Shown: positions 1-11,468 of the stretch, piece after piece | Numbering within the stretch: the first letter of the stretch is position 1 | Layout of the letters: each line of letters opens with the position of its first letter | DNA from: Meconema thalassinum | Lineage: Eukaryota > Arthropoda > Insecta > Orthoptera > Tettigoniidae | Direction of reading: 5' to 3' | Length of the DNA stretch: 64,000 nucleotides | Assembly (NCBI GenBank): GCA_946902985.2 | Contig: OX336396.1 | Coordinates: 234,190,297 to 234,254,296, forward strand | Program-made: the position numbers and the translations under genes | Notes under the pieces: model-generated | What the model saw: only the letters and a program-made list of their open reading frames with translations | Told to the model about the DNA's origin: nothing | Database searches by the model: none

Positions 1-2239
1 GCGGCCGATACAAGGATTATACATGCTTGTCCGATAGGGCATGTCTATGGATAAATCTGGTACAAACCAGGTTCGCTACGCTTCAAGACCATCAAGAAAT
101 GTAAGCCACATTTGACTTTATATTATGCCTAGCTAATTGGAACAAACTATTTTTCGGCAGATGACCAACACATTTATTTTTCTTCGTATTTAAATCTTGC
201 AATGATTTACGCAAGACTTATTAGAGTTATTCTGAGTATTTTCAGCACTCAGAACAGTTTAGGATCGATGACCGAGCATATCGAGCATTTATTTGAATAT
301 TTCATATTTTTGGGAAATCACGGTAATCAACCGATGTAACTGTAAAAATCAAATTATTTTTGTTGAGGAATGGATATTTTTTCCATATTCGAAGGTTCGA
401 ACATGTGGATTCTCACATAATGAGATGATAATTAAATATATTTAAAATAATATGAATAATAATAATAATAATAATAATCCACTAATAATAATAATAATAA
501 TTTTCATAATTTTTCTAAATAATTCTTGGATATTATATTTTCTAATAATCATATGTATTGAGAGAGAGCCTATGAAGTAGTTTAATCATTTCTAGTCTGG
601 AACAGGAGATTTTCCGAAGGAGAGTGGTTAGCGCAAGCCCGCATTCAACCAACATTTCAGTTCTGGTTGAACAGTTGATATTTGCAATGAGCAAAGTATA
701 TTTTTCAGATAACACGGAGAGGCATGAAACGGGAAGCAAATGATATTTGTATCAATTAGGATATTTTTGTATTTATATAAAATCATGACGTAAATACACA
801 CTCGAAAGTGAAATAAAGATTTTCATAAGTATGGTAAATTCACGGGTTGAACTGAATGGTAAAATAAAATAAACTTGTAAGTTTATTAATCTTCCAGTGT
901 TGATAACAAGCAGAGGCTTGATTTATTGTATAAATTTTGGGAAGAAAATTTATGTGTGTGGAGTAGTTGAAATGCCATTCCCAGGTGCGCATGTTTAAGT
1001 CGCAGGAATGAGGAGGTTTTTTTCGAGCATCAATCAAATAGCAGGTTCGATGGCTCAGGTTTATAGTAGGAGTATTGGAACTACACATTTCGTCGTATGA
1101 CTGACCCGAGGTTATTTCTTAGAAACCATCAGTTCTTATTTCAACCTTGTTTACGGATTCCATTAAGACTTTGATTTTGCTAGAACCCGGATTTGTCATG
1201 ATAGTAGTTTATTCTTCTTCAGAGGAAGACCTTTGCCGTTGTTGTTGTAATATTGTGTTCTTATGAAAATAATAGAATGGGCCACTGCCAATTAAAAATA
1301 ATTCTATAACCACGAATAATTTGAAGGATGTTTTCAATCCTAGTGCCATGAACTAAATGAATTTATTATGAAGCTATAATTCTTATTTCCGCATTCTGTC
1401 GAAGAATTGCAAGTTGTGAAAATTACTAGAATGGCCATGAATATAAATATTTTTCTTAATAATGTTCCCAAGTGGAAAATTGAATAGTTGAATGGTTCAA
1501 CAATTTATTGATCAAGTTGATGATTCAGAAATCATATATTTTGTTGGGAACTTGAAGTTCATAATCGAGTCACTTCTCGAAATGTTTAATGTCAGAAGAA
1601 CAATTAATTTTTGTTGTGCTTCGCACAGTTCTTCGATGCTATGCTCAAGGTCAAATACTTTTCAGATGTTATTAATAGGTGTACATAATTTGTGTTGATT
1701 CAGAAATAATATTTTTTGACAATATTTTTTTGACACTGGAAAAAATAAGTGAAAGTTAAAAATTCTATGAACATTTATTCTACGAGTGTTAATATTTTGT
1801 AAAAATTAAAACAGTGAACTACGATATTTCAAGTAGAGACAATTATATTTGAACTGGATTTAATCACAAATAAATGAATATAATTTTGGAACACAGTCTA
1901 CAGGACTAATAATCAGACTTGTGTTTCCAAAGATAATTGTCAAATGTGTTTGGAAAAATTCTGTACATTGTGTAAATAGGAGTGTGGGTCGCCACACGAG
2001 AGTGATGCTGCTTTGAGCATTTTTGCAGTCAATTTTAACTTCAAAATAAAATGAGATAATTTTACTTGATGTGTTATGCCCAGTTGAATCTCCTTCTATC
2101 CTTATTGTTGCATTGAGCCAAAAATCAGTAAAGCATTTTTTTCATTTGATGTCGTTTTTGCGATTAGCTTTAACCCATCTGGCGCTCCGGGATATTTTGA
2201 CTCTCGTGCTGACTGATTATTGGTAAAATGCATATGTGG
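1..2239. other. AT-rich stretch with no recognised gene
   Basis: No reading frame here looks like a known protein; all are short and compositionally like background. The only clear structure is an (AAT)n microsatellite at about 452-502. A GAGCATAT-type motif pair near 270-290 resembles the repeated motif of the hAT-like element at 39169-42779, so a small fragment of that family may be present. Otherwise I see nothing to annotate. Confidence 0.6.
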
Positions 2240-2868
2240 TCGTGCGGACTCCGGTCTAAACGGGCCTAATACGTCCAAATCGGGAAAGAGATTACAGACT
2301 AACGTCTCCCACCGATGTGATGGGACTTTTTGGTGCTCTTTTTCTTATTGCTGTCAATCAACCGTGCAAATAGCCGAGAATACTTTAGCTCTGATGGGAC
2401 AGATATGACTATACTTCGGGCTAATTTCAGCGAAAACCGATTCCGTTTCTTGATGAGGTCCCTCCGATTTGACGATGTTACCGCTAGAGCTGAACACCAA
2501 TAAAACGATAAATTGGCAGCTATTAGAGAATTTCATACAACATTTGTTTCCAATTGCCAACGGAGCTACGCAGTTGGCGAGTTCATAACAGTTGATGAGA
2601 TGTTAGTTGCATTCCGTGGCCGTTGTAGTTTCACTCAATATATACCGAAAAAAACCCAGCTAAATACAACATAAAGTTGTACGCAATGTGTGATAGGCGA
2701 ACGTTTTAGAGGTATAATCTGGAGTATACAGTGGGAAACAGACTGTAGGGCCATACATCTCTTCAAACAAGCCTTTCGATGTTGTCGATAGATTGACTTA
2801 AATGATCGAACAGAAACGTGACCACGGATAAATCCTTCAGCAGCTATCCATTGGCTGAACACCTTTTC
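2240..2868 (+). pseudogene. piggyBac-type transposase relic, N-terminal and catalytic-core part
   Basis: Conceptual translation across frames gives recognisable piggyBac (DDE_Tnp_1_7, PGBD-like) blocks: RERDYRLTSPTDVMGLFGAL near 2280-2330, TILRANFSENRFRFLMRSLR near 2410-2465, then TVDEMLVAFRGRC near 2590-2625, which holds the first catalytic Asp. Close to the end, RNVTTDKSFSSYPLAEHLF corresponds to the family block with the second catalytic Asp (usually DNWFTS), here altered after the Asp. Stops and frameshifts break it in several places, so it is dead. It pairs with the C-terminal part at 4286-4982; a Helentron-like element separates the two. No TTAA-flanked terminal repeats were found around this copy. 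It is related to the copy at 11585-15647 but clearly diverged from it. Confidence 0.85.
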
Positions 2869-4285
2869 AACAAGAAGTTCCGTAACGAACTAAAGAGCCT
2901 ACTTTTCTTAAAATTTAAGATCTATGCCAATGATTAATCTATATGGATCTATCTAGAATAATGACGAAATTAAGTTGGTAATATCGAAATTTCTAATTAG
3001 TTCGAAATACTGTATACCTCTGGCATACTGTAGCCTAATAGAGAACTACAGTTGGCAGCCCTGGTGACTGAATATATTCTTAGTTCCATCTCTTAAGGTA
3101 CAGAATACAAAATTTGTTTGAAGTCCAATGGATAGCATGGACGTTACATGCAGTTAAACATTGGATCTAACAGCGCGCGTAAAATCATGTTGGCAACAAT
3201 GACATACATGTATTGGTCAGAAATAATCAGAAATAATATGATGTATTGTTGTGTCAATTTTGAATAAAATCCATTAGTTAGTATAGAAGTTACATGCATT
3301 TTAAAATTGGATCTATCAGCAGGCTTAGAATCATGTTGGCAGCACTGACGTATAATAGTTACTCCAAATTAATCTAGAATGCCAGGTACTATACGTGTGC
3401 AAAGTTTAGAGCTATTGGCTTGCATACTTTCTGATATATTGATATTAGGGTAACAAAAATAGAGACAGTATTTACTAACAGTTGGCAGCCCTGGTTACTC
3501 TTAAGAATCGGCATATACATATCTGTTATGGTACACATAGCACACACGAAATTTGGTTGAAATCCAAATGATAGTATAGAAGTTACATGTATTTAAAGTT
3601 GGACCTCTCAGCAGGCGTAGAATCATGTTGGTAGCACTGACGTATATAAGTTTCTCCAAATTAATATAGAATGTCAGGTACCATACGTGGGCATAGTTTG
3701 AAGCTGTCGGCTAGCATACTTTCTGATATATTGGTATTTGGATAAAATAAATTGAGAGCATTTATTAACAGTTGGCAGCCCTGGTGGATCTTAATAATAC
3801 GTTCAGTCATGTCTGTTTATGTACACATAGCACATACGAAATTTGGTTGAAATCCAATTGATAGTGTAGAAGTTATATCCATTTAAAATTTGGACCTATC
3901 AGAAGGCGTATAATCATTTTGGCAACACTGCGATGTATGGCCTCCTGGAAATTAAACTGCAATATTATTATCTATACGTGTGCCAATTTTGAAATAGCTC
4001 CTATTCATACCTTCCATGATATCCAACATGGAGCTCAAATTTCAATTGCGATTTTTCAGCAGTTTTTAGCACTGACATCATTTTCAAATATGGGCGTGAG
4101 ATATTCAGGTATAGATCTTTACTCCTACCAAATTTTGGTTCGATTGCTGCAGCCGATTAGGAGTTGATAGGGGGGGACACACACACAGCCAGACAGACAG
4201 AAGGACAGACAGACAGACACACATTTGCCCGATCTCATAAGTCTACTTTTTCCTCATTTTTGCAAAATGTGAAAAGTAGGCTAAA
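2869..4285 (+). mobile_element. Helentron/Helitron2-like non-autonomous element, subfamily 1, copy H1
   Basis: The element starts AACAAGAAGTTCCGTAACGA, where AGTTC and GAACT form a 5' hairpin, followed by the block AGCCTACTTTTC. It ends with the conserved block GATCTCATAAG and a palindrome whose right arm is GAAAAGTAGGCT, giving an asymmetric inverted repeat with the 5' block. A GACA/CACA microsatellite (4175-4225) lies just before the 3' hairpin, as in Drosophila DINE-1-type Helentron relatives. The body has no coding capacity. It carries a TTGGCAGCACTG-like motif starting at about 3052, 3190, 3336, 3482, 3628, 3772 and 3919. The flanking piggyBac reading frame rejoins across the insert in an A-run, which fixes both ends to within a base or two. 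The superfamily call is by structure only; no Rep/helicase is present. Confidence 0.7.
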
Positions 4286-4982
4286 AACGGACTGACCTTC
4301 TTAGGGACCTTGAAGAAAAACAAAAAAGAGGTTCCACCCGAATTCCTCCAGGACAAGTCACGTGAAGTTGGTTCTAGTATGTTTGGCTTTCAGAATGTTA
4401 AAAGCTTAGTGTCTTTCATCACCAAGAAGAAGGAGGCTGTACTTTTATTATCTTCAATGCATGACACTAATGAGCTGGATCATGACACCAAAAACACCTT
4501 GCAAATCACCGACTACAATTCAACAAAGCGAGGTGTTGACAGTGTCGACCTGCTTTGTGCAACGTAAAACACCTCTAGGAAAACAAGAATATGGCCAATG
4601 ACACATTTCTTCCGGGAACTTGATATCGCAGCCATCAATTCCTACAAGATTTTTCTTGCAAATTGCCCACAAGAATCCTGTCGGAGAAGGGAATACATCT
4701 ACAAATTAGCTATGAGCGTGATGAAGGAAAAATTTGAAGAATAGGGCAAAAATATCCAGACTTCCTAAGGAATTTTTCACTTTTCTGTCAACATTCTGGG
4801 AAGAGTCGAATCCTCAAATCCCAGCTCCCAGCAAAAAAAGTTGTTATATACGTGGAAGCCACAAAAACAATAAGACTGCAGTCACGTGCGGTACATGCCT
4901 GAAGCATGCGTGCAAAATTCGCAGCCGACACCGTGTTACGTGTGAGAAGTGCAACGGTAATACCGAGGAAGAATGTGATTAA
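4286..4982 (+). pseudogene. piggyBac-type transposase relic, C-terminal part
   Basis: This resumes the reading frame broken at 2868: [20 protein letters not shown] at about 4286-4345, then [13 protein letters not shown] and [12 protein letters not shown] (4530-4560), which contains the third catalytic Asp of the family. A stop follows at 4564. The C-terminal cysteine-rich domain is still readable at about 4885-4970 (CGTCLKHACKIRSRHRVTCE), ending at the TAA at 4980. The two open pieces are separated by frameshifts, so no intact protein is possible. The same region of the copy at 14594-15315 is clearly homologous. Confidence 0.85.
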
Positions 4983-5299
4983 ATGGAATCAGGAACCATA
5001 GCTTCTTTTTGACAATTTTGTCAGTTAGGAATGAGATGTTTCACTGCTGTGTTAATATTCATTTGCTACAAATTGTTGTATTTCAATCGTTTCTTGTGAA
5101 ACTTAATCAGGTTTATATCTTAGTAATTCGGACTATTTATTCTTGATTTTTTTTTCTCTGTTGCTATATCTTGTCCAATAATTAATTAAAGAATGTTTCA
5201 TTCTTGTCTAATACACGTCTTTTTTAAAATCACCCAATTTACACGATAATGAAATGTTAAATACAGAAATACATCAAGTTTTCTTGAGCGGTCCGGTTG
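4983..5299. other. No recognised feature
   Basis: AT-rich sequence between the piggyBac relic and the 3' edge of the RTE fragment. No terminal repeat, RNA gene or reading frame could be supported. Confidence 0.5.
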
Positions 5300-5646
5300 C
5301 CGCAGCGCGAACGCTAACGAGAAATTTATAGGCACAGGCACCTGGAGGTTAAGTTGCAGCTGATATTATGTCTTTATGGCTTCATCTTTTAGTTTTTCAA
5401 TACGGTATCTCTCAACCTGCTTTAGCTTATCCCTGATCCCTCCTTTACATTGAACTTATAAGTGGTCACTTCCACACTCTGCACCCCGTGCCGTCTTAAC
5501 ATCGGACACCCATCTTTTCGTTTGTAGATCAATAGCGACATGGTCTATCTGATTTATAATTCTCCCATCTGGTGACATCCAGGTTCCCTTATGGATGTTC
5601 CTACGCTGGAAGTGTGTGCTGGAAATGAACAAGCCTGATGGCGCAG
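5300..5646 (-). pseudogene. RTE-type LINE, C-terminal part of the endonuclease domain
   Basis: Minus-strand translation from 5646 gives SSTHFQRRNIHKGTWMSPDG, then INQIDHVAID and AECGSDHL. These are the final blocks of an APE-type (exonuclease-endonuclease-phosphatase) domain, including the catalytic SDH. Weak linker similarity (RYRIEKLKDEA) continues to about 5345. The N-terminal part lies at 8791-9353 on the same strand, and a 3.1 kb insertion separates the two. Insects carry many such fragments, often misnamed craniofacial development protein 2-like. A stop and frame breaks follow the SDH block, and the reverse transcriptase region is missing, so this is a truncated relic. Confidence 0.85.
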
Positions 5647-5690
5647 TGTGCCATCCTAAAGACTGGCACACGTTTCTGCCCCTCCCGCAG

Positions 5691-5714
5691 CCCCCCCCCC
5701 CCCCCCCCCCCCCC
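5691..5714. repeat. Homopolymer tract of 24 C
   Basis: An uninterrupted run of 24 cytosines, on the minus strand a run of G. It produces misleading Gly- or Pro-rich reading frames on both strands. It could form quadruplex or i-motif structures and is a likely site of length error in sequencing. Confidence 0.95.
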
Positions 5715-6335
5715 GGCGGCTTTTCTACGAGACCCTGTGTATTTGTCCACGGCAGATTTGAATGTCCCGCCGCTGACGCCGTACTCCCATTTTCCCGGCG
5801 AATGAACTGTCCCGGCTCTATGTGTGAACTGTTCCGGCAAGGCAAGACTAATTCCCGACCTTCTTCTTGGTCGCTATTGGGCCGGCTATTTCAAATGGAC
5901 CAATGGTGTGCTCCCACATCATCTCCTTGTACTGTGGATAAACTGAACTAAAGGCCTGCCAACTGAAATTGCCTTCTGGCTAGGCCAATGTGTGACTTTG
6001 GAGACCTACTAATGTTGGTAGCGCCTACCTCCCAAATTCTCCGCAAGGCGCGCGCGACACACTTGCCGCCCGTCGACCCGCGTGCTCTGTAAGCGCGTCC
6101 CTTCCCACTTCGCCTACAACGATGAAACAAACTGGTTGCTTCGCGACCGGGCTCTCGGAGCTGGGGCATTTAAAGGCCTTATGGCCACATCACAGACTCA
6201 GGTAAAGCGTCTGATCTTATTCCATAAAGTATGTGGTTTCTTCGGACATACAAGTGATTCTCAACTCACAGTGTCGATGTGAGCAATGCAACTAAATACA
6301 AGATTAATCTACTTAGCCCATTTAATACATTTTTT

Positions 6336-6404
6336 TTAGCCTACTTTTCACATTTTGCAAAAATGAGGAAAAAGTAGACTTATGAGATCGGGCAAATGTG
6401 TGTG

Positions 6405-6440
<36 letters not shown>

Positions 6441-7765
6441 CTTCTGTCTGTCTGTCTGTCTGGCTGTGTGTGTGTCCCCCCCTATCAACTCCTAAACGGC
6501 TGCAGCAATCGAAACAAAATCTGGTAGGAGTAAAGATCTATACCTGAATATCTCACGGCCATATTTGAAAATGATGTCAGTGCTACCAACTGCTAAAAAA
6601 TCGCAATTGAAATTTGAGCTCCATGTTGGATATCTTGGAAAGTATGAATCGGAGCTATTTCAAAATTGGCACACGTACAGATCATAATATTTCAGTTTAA
6701 TTTCCAGGAGGCTAAACATGGCAGTGTTGCCAAAATGATTATAAGCCTCCTGATAGGTCCAATTTTTAAATGCATATAACTTCTATACTATCAATTGGAA
6801 TTCAACCAAATTTCGTATGTTGTATGTGTACATAACCAGATATGACTGAGCGTATTCTTAAACCAGGGCTGCCAACTGTTAATAAATGCTCCTAATTTAT
6901 TTTATCCAAATACCAATATATCAGAAAGTATGCAAGCCGACAGCTTTAAACTATGGACACGTATAGTCCCTGACATTCTATATTAATTTGGAGTAACTTA
7001 TATACGTCAGTGCTACCAACATGATTCTAAGCCTGCTGACAGGTCCAACTTTAAATACATGTAACTTCCATACTATCATTTGGATTTCAACCAAATTTCG
7101 TATGTGCTATGTGTACCATAACAGATATGACTATGCGTATTCTAAGGAGCAACCAGTGCTGCCAACTGTTAATATGTGCTGTCCCTATTTTTGTTACCCT
7201 AATATCAATATATCAGAAAGTATGCAAGCCAATAGCTCTAAACTTTGCACACGTATAGTACCTGGCATTCTAGACGAATTTGGAGTAACTAATATAAGTC
7301 AGTGCTGCCAACATGATTCTAAGCCTGCTGATAGGTCCAATTTTAAAATGCATGTAACTTCTATACTAACTAATGGATTTTATTCAAAATTGGCACAACA
7401 ATAGATCATATTATTTCAGATTATTTCTGACCAATACATGCATGACATTGTTGCCAACATGATTTTACGCGCGCTGTTAGATCCAATGTTTAACTGCATG
7501 TAACGTCCATGCTATTCATTGGACTTCAACCAAATTTTGTATTTTGTACCTTAACAGACGGAACTAAGAATATATTCAGTCATCAGGGCTGCCAACTGTA
7601 GTGCTCTATTAGGATACATTATGCCAGGTATACAGTATTTCGAACTAATTGGAAATTTCGATATTAGCAACTTAATTTCGTCATTATTCTAGATAGGTTC
7701 ATATTCTGTAGAATAATCATTGGCATGAAAAGTAGGCTGTATAGTTCTTCACGGAACTTCTTGTT
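6336..7765 (-). mobile_element. Helentron/Helitron2-like element, subfamily 1, copy H2
   Basis: This is the reverse-orientation counterpart of the element at 2869-4285. Read on the minus strand it begins AACAAGAAGTTCCGTGAAGA with a 5' hairpin and AGCCTACTTTTC. It ends GATCTCATAAG, then a palindrome finishing GAAAAGTAGGCTAAA (plus-strand 6336-6380). A long GTCT/GT microsatellite lies at 6397-6475. The body shows the same series of GGCAGCACTG-like motifs as H1, spaced about 145 bp. It has no coding capacity. It sits inside the unidentified insertion 5647-8790, so it is younger than that insertion or arrived with it. Confidence 0.7.
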
Positions 7766-8790
7766 TGAACTGAGATGAACTACAAGGCACATGGCCATGG
7801 CGGCTTGCCTTTTCAGACAGGTTTCTTTCATATCGAACTACATCGTAGTAATTCATAGGCCGTGTGTGCTATTATTTAATTGATTACCATTGACTAGTTT
7901 GGATTTTACATGTTTGGTGTTATCTTTTGGAGGGCAAGTTTATGATAGGACGACAATGGGTACATTGTCCTTGCATGTGGTCTACAATTGCCAACGGCTT
8001 GCCTCTTGCCCGGCAGCCGGCAGCAATTTCTCTATGTGGGCAACGGTCATGTTAAGGCGTTCACTTGGAGCTTCTGCTCTGGGCCAGTGGTTAGCTCTTT
8101 TGTCTATTTTATTTTATCTTGATATTTTTGTCCTTATGCCATCCGCTTTTGTTTTGTCATGTTTCATTTTATTGTAAAGCTTTCGTCTCATGGATTTCTC
8201 CAAAATGCCTCCCGGCATTTCAATTTTTGGTTAGCGTGTAGTTATTCATATTTTAGCTCGTGTTCTCACCTTCAGCCTGTTGCTGGGGCTAGTATTTCTT
8301 GTCACCAAGAAATACGTTGCTTTTGCCCTAACATGGTAAATTGTCGTTGCGTGACCGCGGTTTCACAAAGACCACGTGGGGCCTAGATTACTGTTAGGAG
8401 TGGTCATTATGCCTTGTTGTTTGATAAGCGTTTTCTTTTCCACATGTTGTTCTGTACCCAATTCTTTATTATCTCAATATATTTTACATTTACATATTTT
8501 CTAACCCATGAGTGTATGTCTACCACCTCATTGCATTAACCAGACCCATGCCTTTGTAACACGAGGCCCTAATCCACACCCCGGGTATTCTACCCGCCTG
8601 GTTGGTCATTTCTAGAAATGGTTGCCAGAGTACGGTGCTTCCGACAGCGCGCGAGTTCTCGGGGCCGTACAGTAAGTAGGAAGAGATCACCATCCGCACC
8701 GACCAGCAGGCATCAGGATCACCATCAAATGGAAGAAGACGTCATGACAGCGGCCCTTGCGCAGGCCACCACCATCTCCAGTGTGAGGGT

Positions 8791-9353
8791 ATGAACAAGC
8801 CTGATGGCGCAGCAAAGCTAATGAACCTTACACCATTATCATTGCTTACCTCATGTAGGCTGTGCCTTCCTACTGTACCTTGGAATACTTGTTTTTTCCC
8901 AAGTTTAGCATTCATGTCTCCGATAAGGATCCTCAAGTGTCCATTTGGGCTAGAATATACTACTGCTTCTAGCAGCGCATAGAACTCGTTTTTCACTTCC
9001 CTTTCACTTTCTTCCGTGGGAGCATGACAGTTCACAAAAGTCGCCTTGTGATGCTTTACGTTCACTGTTAACACAGAGATTCTGGGGTTGATAGACACAA
9101 ACTCTGATACATTAATGGCCAAGACCTTGCTCACACAAAAACCAGTACCCAACCTATGCCCTTGTTCACAGGCTCCATATAGGATAGTCGAGTTCTCAAT
9201 ACCGATACTGCCCGAATCCTCCCACCGGATTTCTTGCAGTGCAACTAGATCTAGTTTGTATTTCTGGTTTTCTTTGACCACACTGGTTACAGCTCCTACC
9301 TTGTATAGTCTCCTTACATTCCTTACTCCGTTGTTGTCGTCTAGTATTATCAA
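8791..9353 (-). pseudogene. RTE-type LINE, N-terminal part of the endonuclease domain
   Basis: Minus-strand translation from 9353 reads NVRRLYKVGAVTSVV, then DLVALQEIRW (catalytic Glu), RILIGDMNAKLG (catalytic Asp and Asn) and NDNGVRFISFAA. This is an APE-like endonuclease domain of about 185 residues. The frame leads straight into the second half at 5300-5646 once the insertion is removed. The last residues before the normal stop of this frame come from the inserted sequence. No ORF1, reverse transcriptase or 3' tail is attached. Confidence 0.88.
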
Positions 9354-9424
9354 TCATATTCCGAGGCTTACTTGTAGCGTTGAAAGCATAATTCTTTTTT
9401 TTAATGTGTAACAGCTTTCCGCTC

Positions 9425-9482
9425 GGTTGCTGGATAGTTTTGTGGGAGTGATTTTGAAAATTGGGGACGGAAGTGGATCGGA
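9425..9482 (-). repeat. Dispersed repeat shared with 58210-58280
   Basis: The reverse complement of this segment matches 58210-58280 for about 55 bp, including ACTTCCGTCCC and ATCACTCCCACAAAA followed by TATCCAGC. The parent element is unknown. Here the segment leads directly into the 64-bp tandem array. Confidence 0.6.
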
Positions 9483-9765
9483 ACGATCAAGCTGGCAGTG
9501 GTGGATCAAACGGAAGTAAGCACTGCCCGCTCGATCGATCAAACGGAAGTGTACTAGCTGGCAGTGGTGGACAACGGAAGTATGCACTGCCCGCTCGATC
9601 AATCAAACGGAATGTACTAGCTGGCAGTGGTGTATAACGGAAGTATGCACTGCCCACTCGATTGATCGAATGGAAGTGTGCCCTAGCTGGCAGTGGTGGA
9701 TCGAACGGAAGTATAAGACGCACTGCCAACTCGATCGATCAATCCAGCTGGCACTGGTAAGAGAA
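9483..9765. repeat. Tandem array of about 64-bp units
   Basis: The block GCTGGCAGTGGT (last copy GCTGGCACTGGT) starts at 9491, 9557, 9620, 9686 and 9747, giving periods of 66, 63, 66 and 61 bp. Each unit also has CGGAAGT, GCACTGCC and TCGATCGATCAA. Because GGCAGTG and CACTGCC are inverted, each unit can fold on itself. The minus-strand reading frames across it (about 9354-9884) are repeat artefacts. Confidence 0.85.
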
Positions 9766-10757
9766 ACAATCAACGCACGGTGTCGAAAATTGATACCATG
9801 ACGAACTCTTGGCCATGTGGAATGTATATGACATACTGAACGGAAAACGTTCATGTGAATTCTGGTGTCAAGTGATTTAAACAAATGACATGGTACATGT
9901 TCGAAGTCTTCGTATCAGTATTAAAATGGTAAAATGCCTTAATATCAAACATTGTAAGTAGTCGGCATTGCATTGGCATGAGGCATTTTAAACTCAATGT
10001 CACTCAGGAACATTATCGAAACAAGCAAAATATAAATGAAACTTAATTCCGTAATGCAGTATTATTGGAACGTGGAAATAAGTCACCACCTTTACAAAAT
10101 ATTTGCGTAGTCGAAATAGCCGTGGGGTTAGCGCATATTATTGCGAATCTAGAGATCTCGGGTCCAAATCCTGGGCGGGGTAGATATTTTTGCTACCAGA
10201 TTATCATTTTAAACGATATTTATCATATAAATATGACTCATTTTAACAGAATCCATATGAAATTACGTGTTGGTCTGTGAATCAAGAGGACCTGTTTATA
10301 AGGAATTTAAGGTTATGAGCGGTGTCGCGTCTATTAATCTAGTTGATCCATATCGTATTCTTTATTTAGGCTAGTGCTGGTGGAAGCTACAAATCATCTA
10401 ATAAAATGAGTTCCGTATTATAAACTACAATATCTGTAAAACACTCCCTTTTACAATACATTAATATTTGCGCCAATAATAGTATAAAATACCGGTGTAT
10501 CAACAATTTCACGTGAGGTTTCTTCTATGTCAGATGTTACACATCATATGCGACTACTGCGAGCTTCGTAATTTTTTTTACGAAGAAAGGGTGCTGTCCC
10601 CTCGTCCAGCCTGCTGTGTCACCCTCACAGTTTGCTGGCTTTTCTGTCAGGGTGGGTATTTTAAATTTTATTTTAAAATGTCATTTTGTATTTTTAAGGA
10701 TTTTGTCGTATTTTTTACCGAAAAAAACTTTCGTGAGAATAATGTCCATCCTTGGGT
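9766..10757. other. Mostly unrecognised; one tRNA-like segment
   Basis: About 10105-10185 has a tRNA-like box B (GGGTCCAAATCC) and may be the head of a decayed SINE. No protein-coding similarity was seen in the rest, including the short frames at 10065 and 10495. Confidence 0.4.
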
Positions 10758-10782
10758 GTTTGTAGTAGGGCTGTTACTTTTA

Positions 10783-10945
10783 ATCGATTAATTTCAGATT
10801 TCGATTAATCGATTAATCGAAACCGAATAATCGATTAATTATGGTAAATAACGATTAACCGATTAATCAACTAGTCGATTAATCGATTAATCGGTTTTCA
10901 GAAAAATCGATTAATCGGTTATTCGATTAATCGGTTTTTGACTTG
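10783..10945. repeat. Left subterminal array of ATCGATTAATCG motifs
   Basis: At least eight overlapping TCGATTAATCG-type palindromic motifs are packed into about 160 bp next to the left end of the hAT-like element. Dense subterminal motif clusters are typical transposase-binding regions in hAT elements; binding here is inferred. Confidence 0.7.
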
Positions 10946-11049
10946 TTTTGCCGATTAATCAATGTATTTCGCATTTTTAACTACGCTCTCACAGAATTAA
11001 CCAACTTAGACACAACTTGGTTTCTTAATGCAATCACTCGACATGGTTA

Positions 11050-11468
11050 GCCGGGGCAGTCCCATGATGGATGATGTTTTTGATTCTTTTAGGGGCTTTG
11101 CAACATCGTGTTCACGTATCCCAGCGTACTGGGGTGTGTTTAAGACTTGTCTGATAACATGTGTTACTGCGATGTCTGTACCAGTGTGTGTATTTGTAAT
11201 TCATGTAGAATATGGGTAGGAACCGACCGTGGCCTTGAATTAGGTACCATCCCGGCATTTGCCTGGAGTAGAAATGGGAAACCATGGAAAATCATTTCCA
11301 GGAAGACTGAGGTAAGAATCAAACCCTCCTCTTATCAGTTTTGCCTCACGAGGCTGAGTGTACACGTTCCAGCTCCCACACCAGAATTAAATTTCTTGGC
11401 AGAGCCGGGAATCGAACCCAAACCTCTGTGGTGACAGCTAGGATTGCTAGCCACTGCTCAACGCCTGC
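11050..11468 (-). mobile_element. tRNA-derived SINE, family 5
   Basis: Read on the minus strand it starts near 11468 with a tRNA-like head containing the box B match GGGTTCGATTCCCGGC. A middle block (GGAAATGATTTTCCATGGTT) follows, then a core resembling CTGTATTMGTGTGT and TCTGATAAC, and a 3' end near the GGGGCTTTG block at about 11092. The core and 3' region are shared with family 1 SINEs at 21934 and 38033, although the heads differ. No target duplication was confirmed. Confidence 0.6.

Larger units (their letters stand above)
5647..8790. mobile_element. Unidentified insertion bounded by a 22-bp direct repeat
   Basis: A perfect 22-bp repeat lies at 5625-5646 and 8791-8812 (begins ATGAACAAGCC, ends GATGGCGCAG). 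The LINE endonuclease reading frame is continuous if everything between the two copies is removed, so this is an insertion with a long target duplication. The 22-bp length fits target-primed (non-LTR or Penelope-like) insertion better than a cut-and-paste element, but no reverse transcriptase is visible. Its left edge starts with a hairpin (TGTGCCA, 10 nt, TGGCACA). It holds a poly-C tract at 5691-5714 and a Helentron-like element at 6336-7765. The remaining sequence (5715-6335 and 7766-8790) matched nothing I recognise. Confidence 0.6.

Noticed and set aside
4138..4225. Origin or regulatory site in the GACA/CACA tract
   Set aside because: The tract occurs at the same place in each Helentron-like copy and is best explained as the family's terminal microsatellite.
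5456..5951. Overlapping Pro-rich and Gly-rich frames on both strands
   Set aside because: They cross the 24-C run and the insertion junction; only the LINE endonuclease part on the minus strand is real similarity.
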